Shown here piece after piece: positions 50,307 through 61,360 of a stretch of 64,000 nt of DNA. The notes under the pieces are model-generated. The model worked only from the letters and a program-made list of their open reading frames with translations. It ran no database searches and was not told where the DNA came from. A program made the translations under genes and the position numbers. The first letter of the stretch is position 1; the number at the start of each line of letters is the position of its first letter. The stretch is taken from contig NZ_BDQY01000002.1 of assembly GCF_002724055.1 (NCBI RefSeq), positions 1 through 64,000 of the forward strand, read 5' to 3'. This DNA comes from Tepidibacter mesophilus (GTDB lineage: Bacteria; Bacillota; Clostridia; Peptostreptococcales; Peptostreptococcaceae).

Positions 50307-50344
50307 CTTTATAGGAATTGTATGATTATTAAGTTGTGGATAAT

Positions 50345-50443
50345 ATTGATGAAAGAGTTGAACTTGCAACTATTTTTGAACAACGGAGCCCGTAGGATTG
50401 TTGGCGACATGAGTCAGTGCGTAGCGACTAGACGAATTTTTTT
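50345..50443 (+). repeat. dispersed structured repeat, copy D
   Basis: GATGAAAGAGTTGAACTTGC, AACTATTTTTGAACAACGGAGC, CCGTAGGATTGTTGGCGACATGAGTC, an AGTC/GACT hairpin and ACGAATTTTTTT agree with copies A-C over the full ~100 bp. It fills much of the gap between the SOD-like gene and the MATE gene; the 73-residue reading frame across it is not a gene. Confidence 0.8.
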
Positions 50444-50519
50444 ATTTTTAACAAATTATATGAAGTTTATTAAAAATATATACATTTTACAAAAAATAAG
50501 ATAAAGAGGAGATAATAAT

Positions 50520-51878
50520 ATGGATAAAAGACATAATATTATGGGAAACTATCCTATGAATAAACTTTTATTAAAATTTTCTATACCAGCAATAATAGGT
50601 ATGCTTGTAAATGCTTTATATAATATAGCTGATGGTATATTTATAGGTAAAGGAGTGGGAGCTTTAGCCTTAGGTGGAGTTACTATTGCTATGCCTATTA
50701 TGATGGTTATGATGGCTATAGCCTTAATGGTTGGAGTGGGAGCGGCATCATCTATTTCAAGAAGACTAGGAGAAGGAAATGTAGTCAGTGCAGAAAAAGT
50801 TCTTGGAGAGGCTGTATCACTTAATTTAATAGTAAATTTTATATTAACTATTATTATATTTGCTTATATGGATAAAATCCTTATAATATGTGGTGCTACA
50901 CCTAATATAATGCCATATGCTAAAGAGTATATGAATGTAATAGCATTTGGTATATTGGTTAATAGTTTTGCTATGTCTACAAATCATACTATAAGAGCAC
51001 AGGGTAATGCTAAAACTGCTATGATAAGTATGGTTATTGGTGCAGTTGTGAATATAGTACTTGACTATGTATTTATATTTATATTCAAAATGGGAGTTAC
51101 TGGAGCTGCTGTTGCTACTATAGTAGCTCAATCATCTAGTGCTATTTGGATTATCATATATTATTTAAAAGGAAATAATATACTTAAGATAAGAATTTCA
51201 AATATGAAGTTTACGATAAAAAATGTGAAAGAAATTATAAGTGTAGGTATGGCTACATTTTTTAGACAAATATCAGGAAGTCTACTGATGGTTATTGTAA
51301 ATAATATGTTAGTGATTTATGGAAATGATTATTATATTGTTTCGTTAGGCATAATAAATAGAGTTATGATGTTTATGTTCATGCCTATATATGGTATAGT
51401 TCAAGGATTCCAGCCTATAGCAGGATTTAATTATGGAGCTAAAAAGTTTAAACGAGTTCAAGAAAGTTTAAAGTATGCCAATATATATGCAACTATATTA
51501 AGTGTTATTGGATTTTTAATAGTACTTATATTTCCAACTCAAGTCATGAAAATGTTTACTCATAATCAAATTACTATAGATATAGGTGTGGATGCACTCT
51601 CTATGATGATTTGGGGACTTCCTATAGTTGGAATACAAGCTATAGGGGCTAGTTGGTTTCAAGCTATAGGCAAGGGAATTGAGTCTGTTATTCTTACCAT
51701 ATCAAGACAAATACTTATTTTAATACCTTTAGTTATTATACTTCCTAATTTTATTGGAGTTGATGGAGTTTTTTATTCGTATCCTGTATCTGATATTGGT
51801 TCATTTTTAATAACAATTATGTTAGTTACTAAAGAAAATGCAGCATTAAAAAATCATAGAATACAACAAGAATTTTAA
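50520..51878 (+). CDS. MATE-family multidrug/metabolite exporter
   Basis: A 452-aa inner-membrane exporter with twelve helices in two six-helix halves. FSIPAIIGMLVNALYNIADGIFIG (helix 1, cut in mention) opens the first half and ISVGMATFFRQISGSLLMVIVN the second; GIVQGFQPIAGFNYGAKKFKRV is the MATE signature. Transports cationic compounds by Na+ or H+ exchange. ATG 50520 follows AAAGAGGAGATAAT. Confidence 0.93.
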   Translation: MDKRHNIMGNYPMNKLLLKFSIPAIIGMLVNALYNIADGIFIGKGVGALALGGVTIAMPIMMVMMAIALMVGVGAASSISRRLGEGNVVSAEKVLGEAVSLNLIVNFILTIIIFAYMDKILIICGATPNIMPYAKEYMNVIAFGILVNSFAMSTNHTIRAQGNAKTAMISMVIGAVVNIVLDYVFIFIFKMGVTGAAVATIVAQSSSAIWIIIYYLKGNNILKIRISNMKFTIKNVKEIISVGMATFFRQISGSLLMVIVNNMLVIYGNDYYIVSLGIINRVMMFMFMPIYGIVQGFQPIAGFNYGAKKFKRVQESLKYANIYATILSVIGFLIVLIFPTQVMKMFTHNQITIDIGVDALSMMIWGLPIVGIQAIGASWFQAIGKGIESVILTISRQILILIPLVIILPNFIGVDGVFYSYPVSDIGSFLITIMLVTKENAALKNHRIQQEF

Positions 51879-51985
51879 AAAATATATAAAAGTAACATGT
51901 GTTACGGAAAAAGTAATTTAAAAAAGCTATAATATGGGTATAATATAAAGTATATAATTGAGTTACATAAATAGAGGTGAGGATA

Positions 51986-52645
51986 ATGGGAGCACATTTT
52001 GGAAATTTACAAAAGATAAAAGATGGAAAGAGGATGTTTGCTATAACGCCTCATATACCAGGAGGCTTTATAACTGCAGATACAATGATAAAAATAGCAG
52101 ATACTGCTAAGAAATATAATGGAATACTTAAGATAACATCAGGACAAAGAATAATGATAACTAATTTAAAAGAAGAAGATTTAAGTAGTATATGGAATGA
52201 TTTAGATATGGAACCAGCGGTTAAAAACCAGTATTCAATTAAGAATGTAGAGATGTGCCCAGCAGGTTTTTGTAAAAGATCTAAGGAAAATACTATAAGA
52301 ATAGGTATGAAAATAAGCAGAAATTTTCATGGAAAAGAAATGCCAAATAGAACTAAAATAGGTGTTGCAGGATGTAGAAATGCATGTACTAGTGTATATG
52401 CAAAAGACGTAGGTGTAATAGCAACTAAAGAAGGTTTTATTATAACGGCAGGTGGAAGTGCAGGTTTTCATCAGAGGATGTCAGATATAATAGCTGAAAA
52501 TCTGAGTGAAGAAGATGCATATAAATTAGTAGAAATCATACTTGATTACTATAATGAAAATGCTTTAGTGGGTGAAAAATTAGGATTTTTTATAGATAGG
52601 ATAAGTATAGAAAAATTTAAAAATGATGTAGTTGAAAAATTATAA
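51986..52645 (+). CDS. stand-alone nitrite/sulfite-reductase-like siroheme/4Fe-4S protein
   Basis: A 219-aa protein with the ferredoxin-like half domain (about 20-75) and a siroheme-4Fe-4S domain of nitrite/sulfite reductases. The cluster ligands are in CPAGFCKRSKENT (C90 region) and GVAGCRNACTS. It lacks the repeated second half of full-size reductases, as in the small assimilatory-like and Fsr-C-related proteins of anaerobes. I chose ATG 51986 behind AGAGGTGAGG over the earlier GTG. Next gene is DUF1858. Substrate unproven. Confidence 0.85.
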   Translation: MGAHFGNLQKIKDGKRMFAITPHIPGGFITADTMIKIADTAKKYNGILKITSGQRIMITNLKEEDLSSIWNDLDMEPAVKNQYSIKNVEMCPAGFCKRSKENTIRIGMKISRNFHGKEMPNRTKIGVAGCRNACTSVYAKDVGVIATKEGFIITAGGSAGFHQRMSDIIAENLSEEDAYKLVEIILDYYNENALVGEKLGFFIDRISIEKFKNDVVEKL

Positions 52646-52691
52646 ATATATGGTAATATTATAATTAGATAAAATAAGGAGGTAATTTATT

Positions 52692-52886
52692 ATGAAAATA
52701 ACTAAAGATATGTTAATAGCAGAGGTTTTAAGACACAATCCTAATGCAGGACCAATACTTATGGGATTTGGAATGGGATGCATAGGATGCCCATCTGCTC
52801 AAATGGAAAGCTTAGAAGAAGCTGCTGCAGTTCATGGAATAAACTTAGATGAATTAATCAAAAAGTTAAATGAAGGAATAGAGTAA
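52692..52886 (+). CDS. DUF1858 (prismane-associated) protein
   Basis: A 64-aa DUF1858 protein: [39 protein letters not shown] and [10 protein letters not shown]. The CIGC pair may bind a metal or take part in redox or disulfide chemistry. Families of this type (TIGR03980) often occur with hybrid-cluster proteins. ATG 52692 follows AAGGAGGTAATTT. Its position 46 bp after the siroheme-type gene suggests a shared redox role. Confidence 0.85.
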   Translation: MKITKDMLIAEVLRHNPNAGPILMGFGMGCIGCPSAQMESLEEAAAVHGINLDELIKKLNEGIE

Positions 52887-52960
52887 ATATTAAATTTAAA
52901 TGAAAATTGTATAAATTGATACTTAATGGATAAAATAACCTCTAAAAGGAGGTTATTTTT

Positions 52961-53557
52961 ATGTTTGAGAAAAAAAGATCTTCCAAAATTCCTATTTTGC
53001 TTATAGCTATATTAACTCTTGTTGGAGGGTTTTATATGGGAAAGATACTTGAAAAAGAAGATAGAGGTACACCTGTTACCAAAACTGTACAGGCTGAAGA
53101 AGAAAAGAAAATTGAAGTTAAAGCTATCAACAAAAAAGACGAGGTATTAGTAGACAAAGGTGCTGTCATTAAAATAACTACTAAATATAATAAGTGTGAG
53201 CATGTAGAAACTACAGAAAATCCTGTTTCAAAAGACGTTATTGGATTGAGTGAGTTAGAATTTAAAGAGTATATGAAAAAAAAATATTCTAAATTCAAAT
53301 TGTTAAGTTTTAATTCTAAAGAAATCAACTTATTAAAGGAGATAGATAGTTATTGTGATAAGCATTATGAAATAGGTGAGGACAATGGATACATAGTCAT
53401 ATATAAGTATGATGAAAAAGGAAATAAAAATGTAGTTGAAAAAACAGAATTTTCAATATCTGCACTTCCCTCTATAGATCAAGAACAGATAAAATCTGGT
53501 CTTATATTAAATTCTCTAGAGGAGTTAAATGAAAGGCTTGAAGATTTTGGAAGTTAA
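52961..53557 (+). CDS. BofC-like sporulation regulatory protein
   Basis: A 198-aa exported or membrane-anchored protein with an N-terminal helix (about 10-28) and a C-terminal BofC-type domain (VIGLSELEFKEYMKKKYSKF, then EFSISALPSIDQEQIKSGL and SLEELNERLEDFGS). In Bacillus BofC controls SigK signalling across the forespore membranes, and bofC lies near ruvAB there as here. The mechanism in this organism is not known. ATG 52961 follows AAAGGAGGTTATTTTT. Confidence 0.8.
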   Translation: MFEKKRSSKIPILLIAILTLVGGFYMGKILEKEDRGTPVTKTVQAEEEKKIEVKAINKKDEVLVDKGAVIKITTKYNKCEHVETTENPVSKDVIGLSELEFKEYMKKKYSKFKLLSFNSKEINLLKEIDSYCDKHYEIGEDNGYIVIYKYDEKGNKNVVEKTEFSISALPSIDQEQIKSGLILNSLEELNERLEDFGS

Positions 53558-53601
53558 AATAAAACCTATGATATTCTTTAAAGAATATCATAGGTTTTAT
53601 T
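53558..53601. terminator. 44-bp perfect palindrome, terminator
   Basis: AATAAAACCTATGATATTCTTT is exactly mirrored by the following 22 bases (53580-53601) with no loop. It separates bofC from ruvC. Confidence 0.85.
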
Positions 53602-53654
53602 ATTTTAAAAAATATTATATAATTATGTAGAATATATGTTTGGGAGATGAAAAA

Positions 53655-54143
53655 ATGATTGTATTGGGAATTGATCCAGGGATTGCTATACTGGGATATG
53701 GTATTATAGAGTATAAAGGAAATAATTTTAAAGTTATAGATTATGGGTGTATACAAACATCTTCTAAATTAGATGTATTTAAAAGACTTGAAAAGATATA
53801 TGAAGGATTGGATTTACTTATAAAAAAATACAATGTAGACGAGATTGGAATAGAGGAACTATTTTTTAATAAAAATGTAAAGACTGCTATAACGGTAGCA
53901 CAGGCTAGAGGGGTTGCTATGCTTGCGTGTGCTCATAACAATATAAAAACGTATGAATATACTCCTTTGCAGGTAAAACAAGGGGTAGTAGGTTATGGTA
54001 GGGCACAAAAGGCTCAAGTTCAAATTATGGTTAAGTCACTTCTTAATTTAAGAGAAGTTCCAAAGCCGGATGATGTTGCAGATGCATTAGCTGTGGCTAT
54101 ATGTCATTGCCATTCTAACAGACTTGAAAAAATAATAGGATAA
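53655..54143 (+). CDS. ruvC: Holliday junction resolvase RuvC
   Basis: Endonuclease that resolves Holliday junctions with RuvAB. The catalytic acidic residues are in GIDPGIAILGYG (Asp near 7), GIEELFF (Glu near 67), and the C-terminal PKPDDVADALAVAICH (Asp pair). At 162 aa it is full length. I chose ATG 53655 after TGGGAGATG; the frame from 53640 starts inside the site. First of ruvC-ruvA-ruvB. Confidence 0.96.
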   Translation: MIVLGIDPGIAILGYGIIEYKGNNFKVIDYGCIQTSSKLDVFKRLEKIYEGLDLLIKKYNVDEIGIEELFFNKNVKTAITVAQARGVAMLACAHNNIKTYEYTPLQVKQGVVGYGRAQKAQVQIMVKSLLNLREVPKPDDVADALAVAICHCHSNRLEKIIG

Positions 54144-54156
54144 TAAGGAGGAAATT

Positions 54157-54750
54157 ATGTATCAGTATATAAAAGGTATAGTGGAAGAAATTAATATTGA
54201 TTTTATAGTTGTGGAGTGCAATGGAATAGGTTATAGAATAAATGCATCTCAAAATACCATATGTCAAGTTAAAAAAAATGATGAAGTAAAGATATATACA
54301 AAACTTATAGTTAGAGAAGATGATATGAGTATGTGCGGTTTTAAAACTCAGGAAGAGCTTAAAATGTTTGAACTGTTAAATTCAGTTTCAAAAATAGGTC
54401 CTAAGGTAGCTCTTTCAATATTGTCATTTGCAGAACCTAAGAGGCTAGGAGCGTTTATATTGAGTGAAGATATAGGGGCTTTATCTAAAGCGCCTGGTGT
54501 TGGTAAGAAGACTGCTGAGAGAATGATACTTGAGCTTAAGGATAAGATAGATAAACACAATGTTGAATTTGAGCAAACATTACTTACTTCATCTAATAAA
54601 AACATACTTGAAGCAGATGAGGCTGTACAAGCTTTAGTATCACTAGGTTATTCTCTAGCTGAGGCAAAAGAAGCTGCTAGTAAGTTGAAGAAAGAATGCA
54701 CTGATACTGAAGAACTTATAAAGAAGAGTCTTATGTATCTGATGAAATAG
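54157..54750 (+). CDS. ruvA: Holliday junction branch-migration protein RuvA
   Basis: DNA-binding tetramer that loads RuvB on Holliday junctions. Domains: OB fold (1-65, YQYIKGIVEEINIDFIVVE), helix-hairpin-helix pair (KIGPKVALSILSF and APGVGKKTAERMILELKDK, about 72-130) and the C-terminal domain III (EADEAVQALVSLGYSLAEA) that contacts RuvB. 197 aa, complete. ATG 54157 follows AAGGAGGAAATT. Confidence 0.96.
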   Translation: MYQYIKGIVEEINIDFIVVECNGIGYRINASQNTICQVKKNDEVKIYTKLIVREDDMSMCGFKTQEELKMFELLNSVSKIGPKVALSILSFAEPKRLGAFILSEDIGALSKAPGVGKKTAERMILELKDKIDKHNVEFEQTLLTSSNKNILEADEAVQALVSLGYSLAEAKEAASKLKKECTDTEELIKKSLMYLMK

Positions 54751-54765
54751 ACAAGGAGGATTGGT

Positions 54766-55773
54766 ATGTTTAGTGAAGAGGATAGAATTATAACTTCTGG
54801 TATGAAAAACGAGGATGTTGATATAGAGAGTAGTTTAAGACCTAAAAATCTTAATGACTATTTAGGCCAAGAAAAGGCCAAAGAAAAACTTAAGATATTT
54901 ATAGAGGCAGCAAAGAATAGAGGTGAGCAGTTAGACCATGTTTTATTATATGGGCCACCAGGGCTTGGGAAAACTACTCTTTCGACTATAATATCTAATG
55001 AAATGGGTGTTAATATAAGGATAACATCTGGGCCTGCAATTGAGAGGGCTGGTGATTTGGCTGCAATACTTACTAATTTGAATGAAAATGATGTTTTGTT
55101 CATAGATGAAATACATAGAATAAATAGGAATGTTGAGGAAGTTTTGTATCCTGCAATGGAGGATTTTTGTCTTGATATAATAATTGGAAAGGGACCGTCT
55201 GCAAGGTCTATAAGACTAGATTTGCCGAAGTTCACATTGATAGGAGCAACTACAAGGGCGGGTATGCTTACATCACCTTTAAGAGATAGATTTGGAGTTA
55301 TATGTAAGCTTGATTTATATAATATAGATGAACTTGCCAGTATAGTTAAAAGATCAGCGGGAATACTTGGATGTGATATAGATGAAAGAGCTACTATTGA
55401 GATTGGTAAAAGATCAAGAGGAACACCTAGGATTGCAAATAGATTATTAAAAAGGGTTAGAGATTATGCTCAAGTCAAAGGAGATGGAATGATAAATGAG
55501 GAAATAGCAAATCTTGCTCTTGAGATGCTAGAAATCGATTCTTTAGGTCTTGACTATGTAGATAAAAAGCTTATGATGAATATAATCCAAAAGTTTTCAG
55601 GCGGACCTGTGGGTCTTGATACACTTGCAGCATCAATAGGTGAGGATAGAAATACTATAGAAGATGTTTATGAACCTTACTTAATACAGTTAGGATTTAT
55701 AGATAGAAAACCTAGAGGTAGAGTTGCTACTTCTAATGCTTATAAGCATTTTAATATTCCGTATGAGAAGTAA
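54766..55773 (+). CDS. ruvB: Holliday junction branch-migration ATPase RuvB
   Basis: AAA+ motor for branch migration. Walker [10 protein letters not shown] near residue 63, Walker B LFIDEIHR, sensor [18 protein letters not shown] and the C-terminal winged helix ([16 protein letters not shown]). 335 aa, complete. ATG 54766 follows AAGGAGGATTGGT. In line after ruvA. Confidence 0.97.
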   Translation: MFSEEDRIITSGMKNEDVDIESSLRPKNLNDYLGQEKAKEKLKIFIEAAKNRGEQLDHVLLYGPPGLGKTTLSTIISNEMGVNIRITSGPAIERAGDLAAILTNLNENDVLFIDEIHRINRNVEEVLYPAMEDFCLDIIIGKGPSARSIRLDLPKFTLIGATTRAGMLTSPLRDRFGVICKLDLYNIDELASIVKRSAGILGCDIDERATIEIGKRSRGTPRIANRLLKRVRDYAQVKGDGMINEEIANLALEMLEIDSLGLDYVDKKLMMNIIQKFSGGPVGLDTLAASIGEDRNTIEDVYEPYLIQLGFIDRKPRGRVATSNAYKHFNIPYEK

Positions 55774-55814
55774 ATTTTTAAAAATATAAATTTATATATT
55801 ATGAGGTGCATATA

Positions 55815-57389
55815 ATGTGGAAATATAGATCTAAATTTGTTAATATAGTTATTGTGTGTTTTATATTCAATTTATTTGCCATTGATTCTTTTGCAAGTGT
55901 TAATGTACCAGAATATTTAAAAATAGGACTTGAGTACGGTAGTTCTGCGTTACCGAGGGTTGATTTGAGTTCTGATAATGGATTTGAAATAGGTATTTTA
56001 AAAGATGGTAGTATGGAGAATCTTATGGAAATTAATCAAACTAAATTGGTTGTAAAAAATGAAGAATCTATATATTATATAAAAATAGCACAAAGTTACA
56101 ACAATATACAAGAGGCTTTAAGTGTTAAGCAGAGTTTAGAAAGCAAAAACATAAAGTCTTTTATATTCTATGATGGAAACTTTAAAGTATATATAGGTAG
56201 TCATTTAGATCAAAATAGTGCACAAAATTATAAAAATGAAATATCAGGCAATCTATCAGATTTTAGTCTTGAGGTAGTTAGTTCTGACTACAACTTTGTT
56301 CAAATTATGAATAATGATGATATAGCTTTTATGTATGATTCTTCTGATAAAGATATATATATATATCCTAAAGCTGGTATAATGGGAATCAGCGGCAAAA
56401 AGTACAGAGGAAGTGCTTTATTTAAGAGAAGCGATAATAACAATATGACTGTTATAAACAGAGTTGGTCTTAATGAATATTTATATGGAGTGGTACCTAG
56501 AGAAATGTCTGGAAGTTGGCCAATAGAAGCTCTTAAAGCTCAAGCTATAGCTGCTAGGAACTATGCTATAATGAATATGGGAAAATATAAAAAGTATGGA
56601 TTTGATTTAACTGATGATACATTTTCACAGGTATATGGTGGATATAGCTCGGAACATCCAAATAGTAATAAAGCAGTAGATGAAACTAGAGGTCAGATTA
56701 TGGTATGTGATAATAGAGTTGTAAGTGCTCTTTATCATTCTAATAGTGGTGGTAAAACGGAAGATTCTGAAAATGTATGGGGCAATAAAGTTTCTTACTT
56801 AAGAGGAGTGGAAGATAGTTATTCTTTAGGGTACCCTAATGATAATTGGTCTGTTGCTATGACTAAGGAGGATATTCAAAATAAATTATTACAAAATAAA
56901 GTAGATATAGGCACAATAACTGATGTGAAAATAGAAGAATTATCTAAAAATGATAGAGTTATAAAGATTAAGTTTATAGGAACAAAAGGTGAAAAAGAAT
57001 ATACTAGAGATTCTACAAGAACTATTCTTGGCCTTAAAAGTAATTATTATGATATAGCAAAGGCACAAGGGGATGGTGGAACTGAGTTGTTTTATATTTA
57101 TTCAACTGATGGGAATAAAGAAAGAAACAATTTAAATAACACACATGTTATTACAAGTGATGGAGTTAAAGATATAAGTAATAATACTAATATTTATTTA
57201 ATAGGCAATAATGAAACTGTACAATTAAATTTAGGAAGTATTGTTTCGGATAAATATACAGTTAATGGACACGGGTGGGGCCATGGCCTCGGAATGAGTC
57301 AGTGGGGAGCAAAAAATATGGCTGAACAAGGACTTTCATATGAAGATATATTAAAGCACTACTACACGGGAATAGAAATACAAAGATAG
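55815..57389 (+). CDS. SpoIID/LytB-family peptidoglycan hydrolase with SPOR-like domain
   Basis: An exported protein (signal peptide about 1-30) that removes stem-free glycan material; SpoIID acts in engulfment in sporulating cells. A SPOR-like domain (about 90-160, [21 protein letters not shown]) precedes the SpoIID domain with [18 protein letters not shown] (catalytic Glu), TFSQVYGG and [15 protein letters not shown]. 524 aa, longer than B. subtilis SpoIID because of the SPOR region. I chose ATG 55815 over GTG 55806 because GAGGTG sits at the right distance. It may be a vegetative LytB paralogue rather than SpoIID itself. Confidence 0.9.
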   Translation: MWKYRSKFVNIVIVCFIFNLFAIDSFASVNVPEYLKIGLEYGSSALPRVDLSSDNGFEIGILKDGSMENLMEINQTKLVVKNEESIYYIKIAQSYNNIQEALSVKQSLESKNIKSFIFYDGNFKVYIGSHLDQNSAQNYKNEISGNLSDFSLEVVSSDYNFVQIMNNDDIAFMYDSSDKDIYIYPKAGIMGISGKKYRGSALFKRSDNNNMTVINRVGLNEYLYGVVPREMSGSWPIEALKAQAIAARNYAIMNMGKYKKYGFDLTDDTFSQVYGGYSSEHPNSNKAVDETRGQIMVCDNRVVSALYHSNSGGKTEDSENVWGNKVSYLRGVEDSYSLGYPNDNWSVAMTKEDIQNKLLQNKVDIGTITDVKIEELSKNDRVIKIKFIGTKGEKEYTRDSTRTILGLKSNYYDIAKAQGDGGTELFYIYSTDGNKERNNLNNTHVITSDGVKDISNNTNIYLIGNNETVQLNLGSIVSDKYTVNGHGWGHGLGMSQWGAKNMAEQGLSYEDILKHYYTGIEIQR

Positions 57390-57403
57390 AAAGGACGTTT
57401 AAT

Positions 57404-58426
57404 TTGAAAACTAGTGATTTTAATTTTGATTTACCGGAAGAGTTGATAGCTCAGATTCCTCTTCAAAAAAGAGATGAATCAAAACTTATGCTATTGAATA
57501 AAGAAACAGGAAAAATAGAGCATAAGGTTTTTAAAAATATAATAGATTACTTGAACGAAGGGGACTGCTTAGTACTCAATAATACAAGAGTTCTTCCAGC
57601 TAGACTTATAGGAGAAAAATTAGAAACTAAGGGTAAAATTGAATTTTTACTTTTAAAGAGAATAGAATTAGATACTTGGCAGGTTCTTGTAAAACCTGGT
57701 AAAAGGGCGAAGGTAGGAACTAAATTCTCTTTTGGAGATAAGCTTATAGCTACGGTTATAGATATAGCAGAAGAGGGATCAAGGATAGTTAGGTTTGAAT
57801 ATGATGGATTATTTGAAGAAATTTTAGATGAACTTGGAAGTATGCCACTTCCTCCTTATATAACAGAAAAACTAGAAGACAAAGAAAGATACCAAACTGT
57901 TTACTCAAAACACGATGGATCAGCAGCAGCACCTACAGCAGGACTTCATTTTACTGAGGAACTACTACAAAAGATAAAGGATAGAGGTGTTGAAATAGCA
58001 TTTGTAACTTTACATGTAGGTCTGGGAACGTTTAGACCTGTAAAGGTTGATAATGTACTAGATCATAAAATGCATAGTGAGTTTTATATGATAGATAAAG
58101 AACAAGCTGATAAAATAAATAAATGTAAGCAAAATGGGGGAAAAGTAATACCTGTTGGAACTACTAGTTGTAGAACTCTTGAATCTGTTGCAAATGAATA
58201 TGGATTATTAAAAGAGAAAAGTGGTTGGACAGAAATATTCATATATCCTGGATATGAATTTAAGATAGTAGATGCACTTATAACTAATTTTCATCTACCA
58301 GAATCAACTCTTATAATGCTTGTTGGAGCTTTAACAGGAAAAGAAAACATACTGAACGCATATAAAGTAGCTGTAGATGAAAAATATAGATTCTTCAGTT
58401 TTGGTGATGCAATGTTTATAAAATAA
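57404..58426 (+). CDS. queA: S-adenosylmethionine:tRNA ribosyltransferase-isomerase
   Basis: Makes epoxyqueuosine on tRNA during queuosine modification. Signatures are [42 protein letters not shown] and [17 protein letters not shown]. 340 aa, full length. TTG 57404 follows AAAGGACG. It is followed by a small membrane-protein gene and tgt, the next enzyme of the same pathway. Confidence 0.96.
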   Translation: MKTSDFNFDLPEELIAQIPLQKRDESKLMLLNKETGKIEHKVFKNIIDYLNEGDCLVLNNTRVLPARLIGEKLETKGKIEFLLLKRIELDTWQVLVKPGKRAKVGTKFSFGDKLIATVIDIAEEGSRIVRFEYDGLFEEILDELGSMPLPPYITEKLEDKERYQTVYSKHDGSAAAPTAGLHFTEELLQKIKDRGVEIAFVTLHVGLGTFRPVKVDNVLDHKMHSEFYMIDKEQADKINKCKQNGGKVIPVGTTSCRTLESVANEYGLLKEKSGWTEIFIYPGYEFKIVDALITNFHLPESTLIMLVGALTGKENILNAYKVAVDEKYRFFSFGDAMFIK

Positions 58427-58443
58427 TACTTTGAGGTGACATG

Positions 58444-58869
58444 ATGGATAAAAAGTCAGTAAAGAAAATTATATTAAGGGTTAGTCATGTTTTTGAAAGT
58501 GTATTAGCCTTAATAATATTAATTAAGGTATTGTTGGGAGCTGTAGATCTAACCAGAGTTATATGGAGTTCTTATGTAAGCAACGCACTAGATCCTGTTG
58601 CTTACTATGAGGTTGAGGCAATACTTGGATATGCTCTTTTATTAGTTATAGGAGTAGAACTTGTTATAATGCTTACTCTACACACACCAGAAAGTGTAAT
58701 AGATGTTTTATTATATGCTATAGCTAGAAAACTTTTATTGATACCAAAAGATAAGGGGATGATAGAAGCTTTCATAGGAATATGTACTATAGCTGGATTA
58801 TTTGCTATTAAAAAGTATTTATTTATGGATAAGGACATGAATAAACAAGATAAAAAGTTAAATTCTTAA
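58444..58869 (+). CDS. small polytopic membrane protein, unknown (PsiE-like?)
   Basis: A 141-aa protein with about four helices (residues 12-35, 52-75, 85-95 weak, 105-125). It somewhat resembles PsiE-type proteins, but I cannot confirm family membership. It lies between queA and tgt in the same direction, 17 nt after queA. I chose ATG 58444, 6 nt from GAGGTG, rather than the adjacent ATG 58441. Confidence 0.7.
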   Translation: MDKKSVKKIILRVSHVFESVLALIILIKVLLGAVDLTRVIWSSYVSNALDPVAYYEVEAILGYALLLVIGVELVIMLTLHTPESVIDVLLYAIARKLLLIPKDKGMIEAFIGICTIAGLFAIKKYLFMDKDMNKQDKKLNS

Positions 58870-58943
58870 ATTGCTTATATATAGTTAAGCTATATAGGGT
58901 GTAAGGTGGGAAATTAAATTAAGGATATGCAATTTAGGTTTAA

Positions 58944-60107
<1,164 letters not shown>

Positions 60108-60203
60108 AGTTAAACTTAATTTATAATTTTTAGAGTTTGTATAAAAAAGGGTTTAAAAAATTCATATGGAATTTTAATATATAGTAAAAAAGGAGGAGTT
60201 AAG

Positions 60204-60470
60204 ATGCCAGCAAATTTAGTAAACTTAATAATGCCGATTGGTTTTATAGTAATATTTTATTTCTTACTTATAAGACCTCAGCAGAAAAAAGATAAGCAAC
60301 TAAAAGAAATGAGAGGAAATCTTAAGGTTGGAGACGAAGTAGTTACAATAGGAGGACTTGTTGGAAAGGTATTTAGTGTATCAGAAGAAATTGTTACAGT
60401 TGAAGTTGGAGGAGATAGAAATAAACTTCACATTGAGAAGTGGGCGATAGGAAAAGTTAAAAATAAGTAA
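60204..60470 (+). CDS. yajC: preprotein translocase accessory subunit YajC
   Basis: A single-helix inner-membrane protein (88 aa) associated with SecDF. MPANLVNLIMPIGFIVIFYFLLIRPQ is the signature (helix about 7-21, then RPQQKKDKQ), followed by the small cytosolic domain GDEVVTIGGLVGKV. ATG 60204 follows AAGGAGGAG. The tgt-yajC neighbourhood is widespread, and secD follows a few genes on. Confidence 0.96.
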   Translation: MPANLVNLIMPIGFIVIFYFLLIRPQQKKDKQLKEMRGNLKVGDEVVTIGGLVGKVFSVSEEIVTVEVGGDRNKLHIEKWAIGKVKNK

Positions 60471-60522
60471 TTTAAAAACCTTCTTGCGAATATAATCTTA
60501 TAAAAAGCAAGGAGGTGTTTTT

Positions 60523-60891
60523 TTGAAAAAAGCTACATATTTTTTAAAAGCTTTAGGTTATTCATATTTAATAACCATTATATTTGTTCTTATTTATAAC
60601 TTGGTTCTAACCTATACTTCTGTATCATCTTCTACAATACCACTTATGACATCTATTATAATAACTTTAAGTGTTGCATGTGCGGGTTTTTATATGGGAT
60701 ACAAGAATGGATCGAATGGATTTTTATATGGCATATTAGCTGGAGTATTATATGTATTGTTCATGATAATTATGTATTTTTTAGCAAATGAAAATTTCAA
60801 ATTTGAAATGAATATGCTATATAAAATGATTCTTAACGTATTATCTGCTGGGATAGGTGGAATTATAGGTGTAAATATGAAAAAAGATTGA
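60523..60891 (+). CDS. TIGR04086-family membrane protein
   Basis: A 122-aa membrane protein with four helices, matching the TIGR04086 family of clostridial YajC neighbours (GFYMGYKNGSNGFLYGILAGVLY is the clearest stretch, about 62-86). Its function is unknown. TTG 60523 follows AAGGAGGTG. The promoter of the SCIFF gene overlaps its end. Confidence 0.85.
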   Translation: MKKATYFLKALGYSYLITIIFVLIYNLVLTYTSVSSSTIPLMTSIIITLSVACAGFYMGYKNGSNGFLYGILAGVLYVLFMIIMYFLANENFKFEMNMLYKMILNVLSAGIGGIIGVNMKKD

Positions 60892-60915
60892 TTTATGGTA
60901 GAATTATGATATAAT
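60888..60915 (+). promoter_or_regulatory. sigma-A promoter of the SCIFF gene
   Basis: TTGATT (60888-60893), 16 nt, TATAAT (60910-60915). It overlaps the stop codon region of the preceding gene and lies about 34 nt before the SCIFF start. Confidence 0.7.
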
Positions 60916-60948
60916 CAATAAGGAATCTTTTTATAGGAGGGAATACTT

Positions 60949-61086
60949 ATGAAGCACGTGAAAACACTGTCAAAAGCAACTTTAAAGAAAAGTGCTGAAA
61001 AGGGTGGATGTGGAGAATGTCAAACTTCATGCCAATCAGCTTGTAAAACTTCTTGTACAGTAGCTAACCAAGAATGTGAAAGATAA
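60949..61086 (+). CDS. scfA: SCIFF ranthipeptide precursor (45 aa)
   Basis: Exactly 45 residues with six Cys in the second half (C20-region GGCGEC, TSC, SAC, TSC, QEC), the defining pattern of SCIFF (six cysteines in forty-five). The N-terminal MKHVKTLSKATLKKSAEK is the leader recognised by the maturase. Cys-to-Thr or other thioether links are made by the radical SAM enzyme 275 nt downstream. Related products have been proposed as signalling peptides in clostridia. ATG 60949 follows AGGAGGGAATACTT. A terminator at 61100 and repeat copy E separate it from the maturase. Confidence 0.95.
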   Translation: MKHVKTLSKATLKKSAEKGGCGECQTSCQSACKTSCTVANQECER

Positions 61087-61099
61087 TTATACATATTTT

Positions 61100-61136
61100 A
61101 GCAGCATAACTTCTTTTGAAGGTATGCTGCTTTTTC
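61100..61136 (+). terminator. Rho-independent terminator after SCIFF
   Basis: AGCAGCATA pairs with TATGCTGCT around 14 bases, then TTTTTCCTTTTT. It probably makes SCIFF mRNA much more abundant than the maturase mRNA. Confidence 0.82.
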
Positions 61137-61179
61137 CTTTTTAATATGTAAGAAAATAATATGATTTTTTGCATATAGT

Positions 61180-61275
61180 ATTGATTAAAGAACTAAAGTA
61201 ACAATTATTTTGAGCAATGGATTCTGTAAGATTCGTTGCAGATATGAGTTAATCACAGCATTAGATAAATTTCTA
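61180..61275 (+). repeat. dispersed structured repeat, copy E (diverged)
   Basis: TTGATTAAAGAACTAAAGTAACAATTATTTTGAGCAATGGA, then TTCTGTAAGATTCGTTGCAGATATGAGTT match the order of copies A-D with about one change in four; the 3' hairpin is weak and the end reads TAAATTT. It lies in the gap between SCIFF and its maturase. Confidence 0.6.
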
Positions 61276-61360
61276 TAATCGGTATTTTGACTAATATTGA
61301 TTAATTACTAAAAGTTTGGTAATATGGAAGATAGGCATTTTACTTAGGAGGTTCATATAG

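Noticed and set aside
50283-50504. A 73-residue open frame between the SOD-like and MATE genes
   Set aside because: It runs straight through repeat copy D, and the similar frame on the minus strand at 6646-6852 is copy B. Both are translations of the repeat, with no ribosome binding site.
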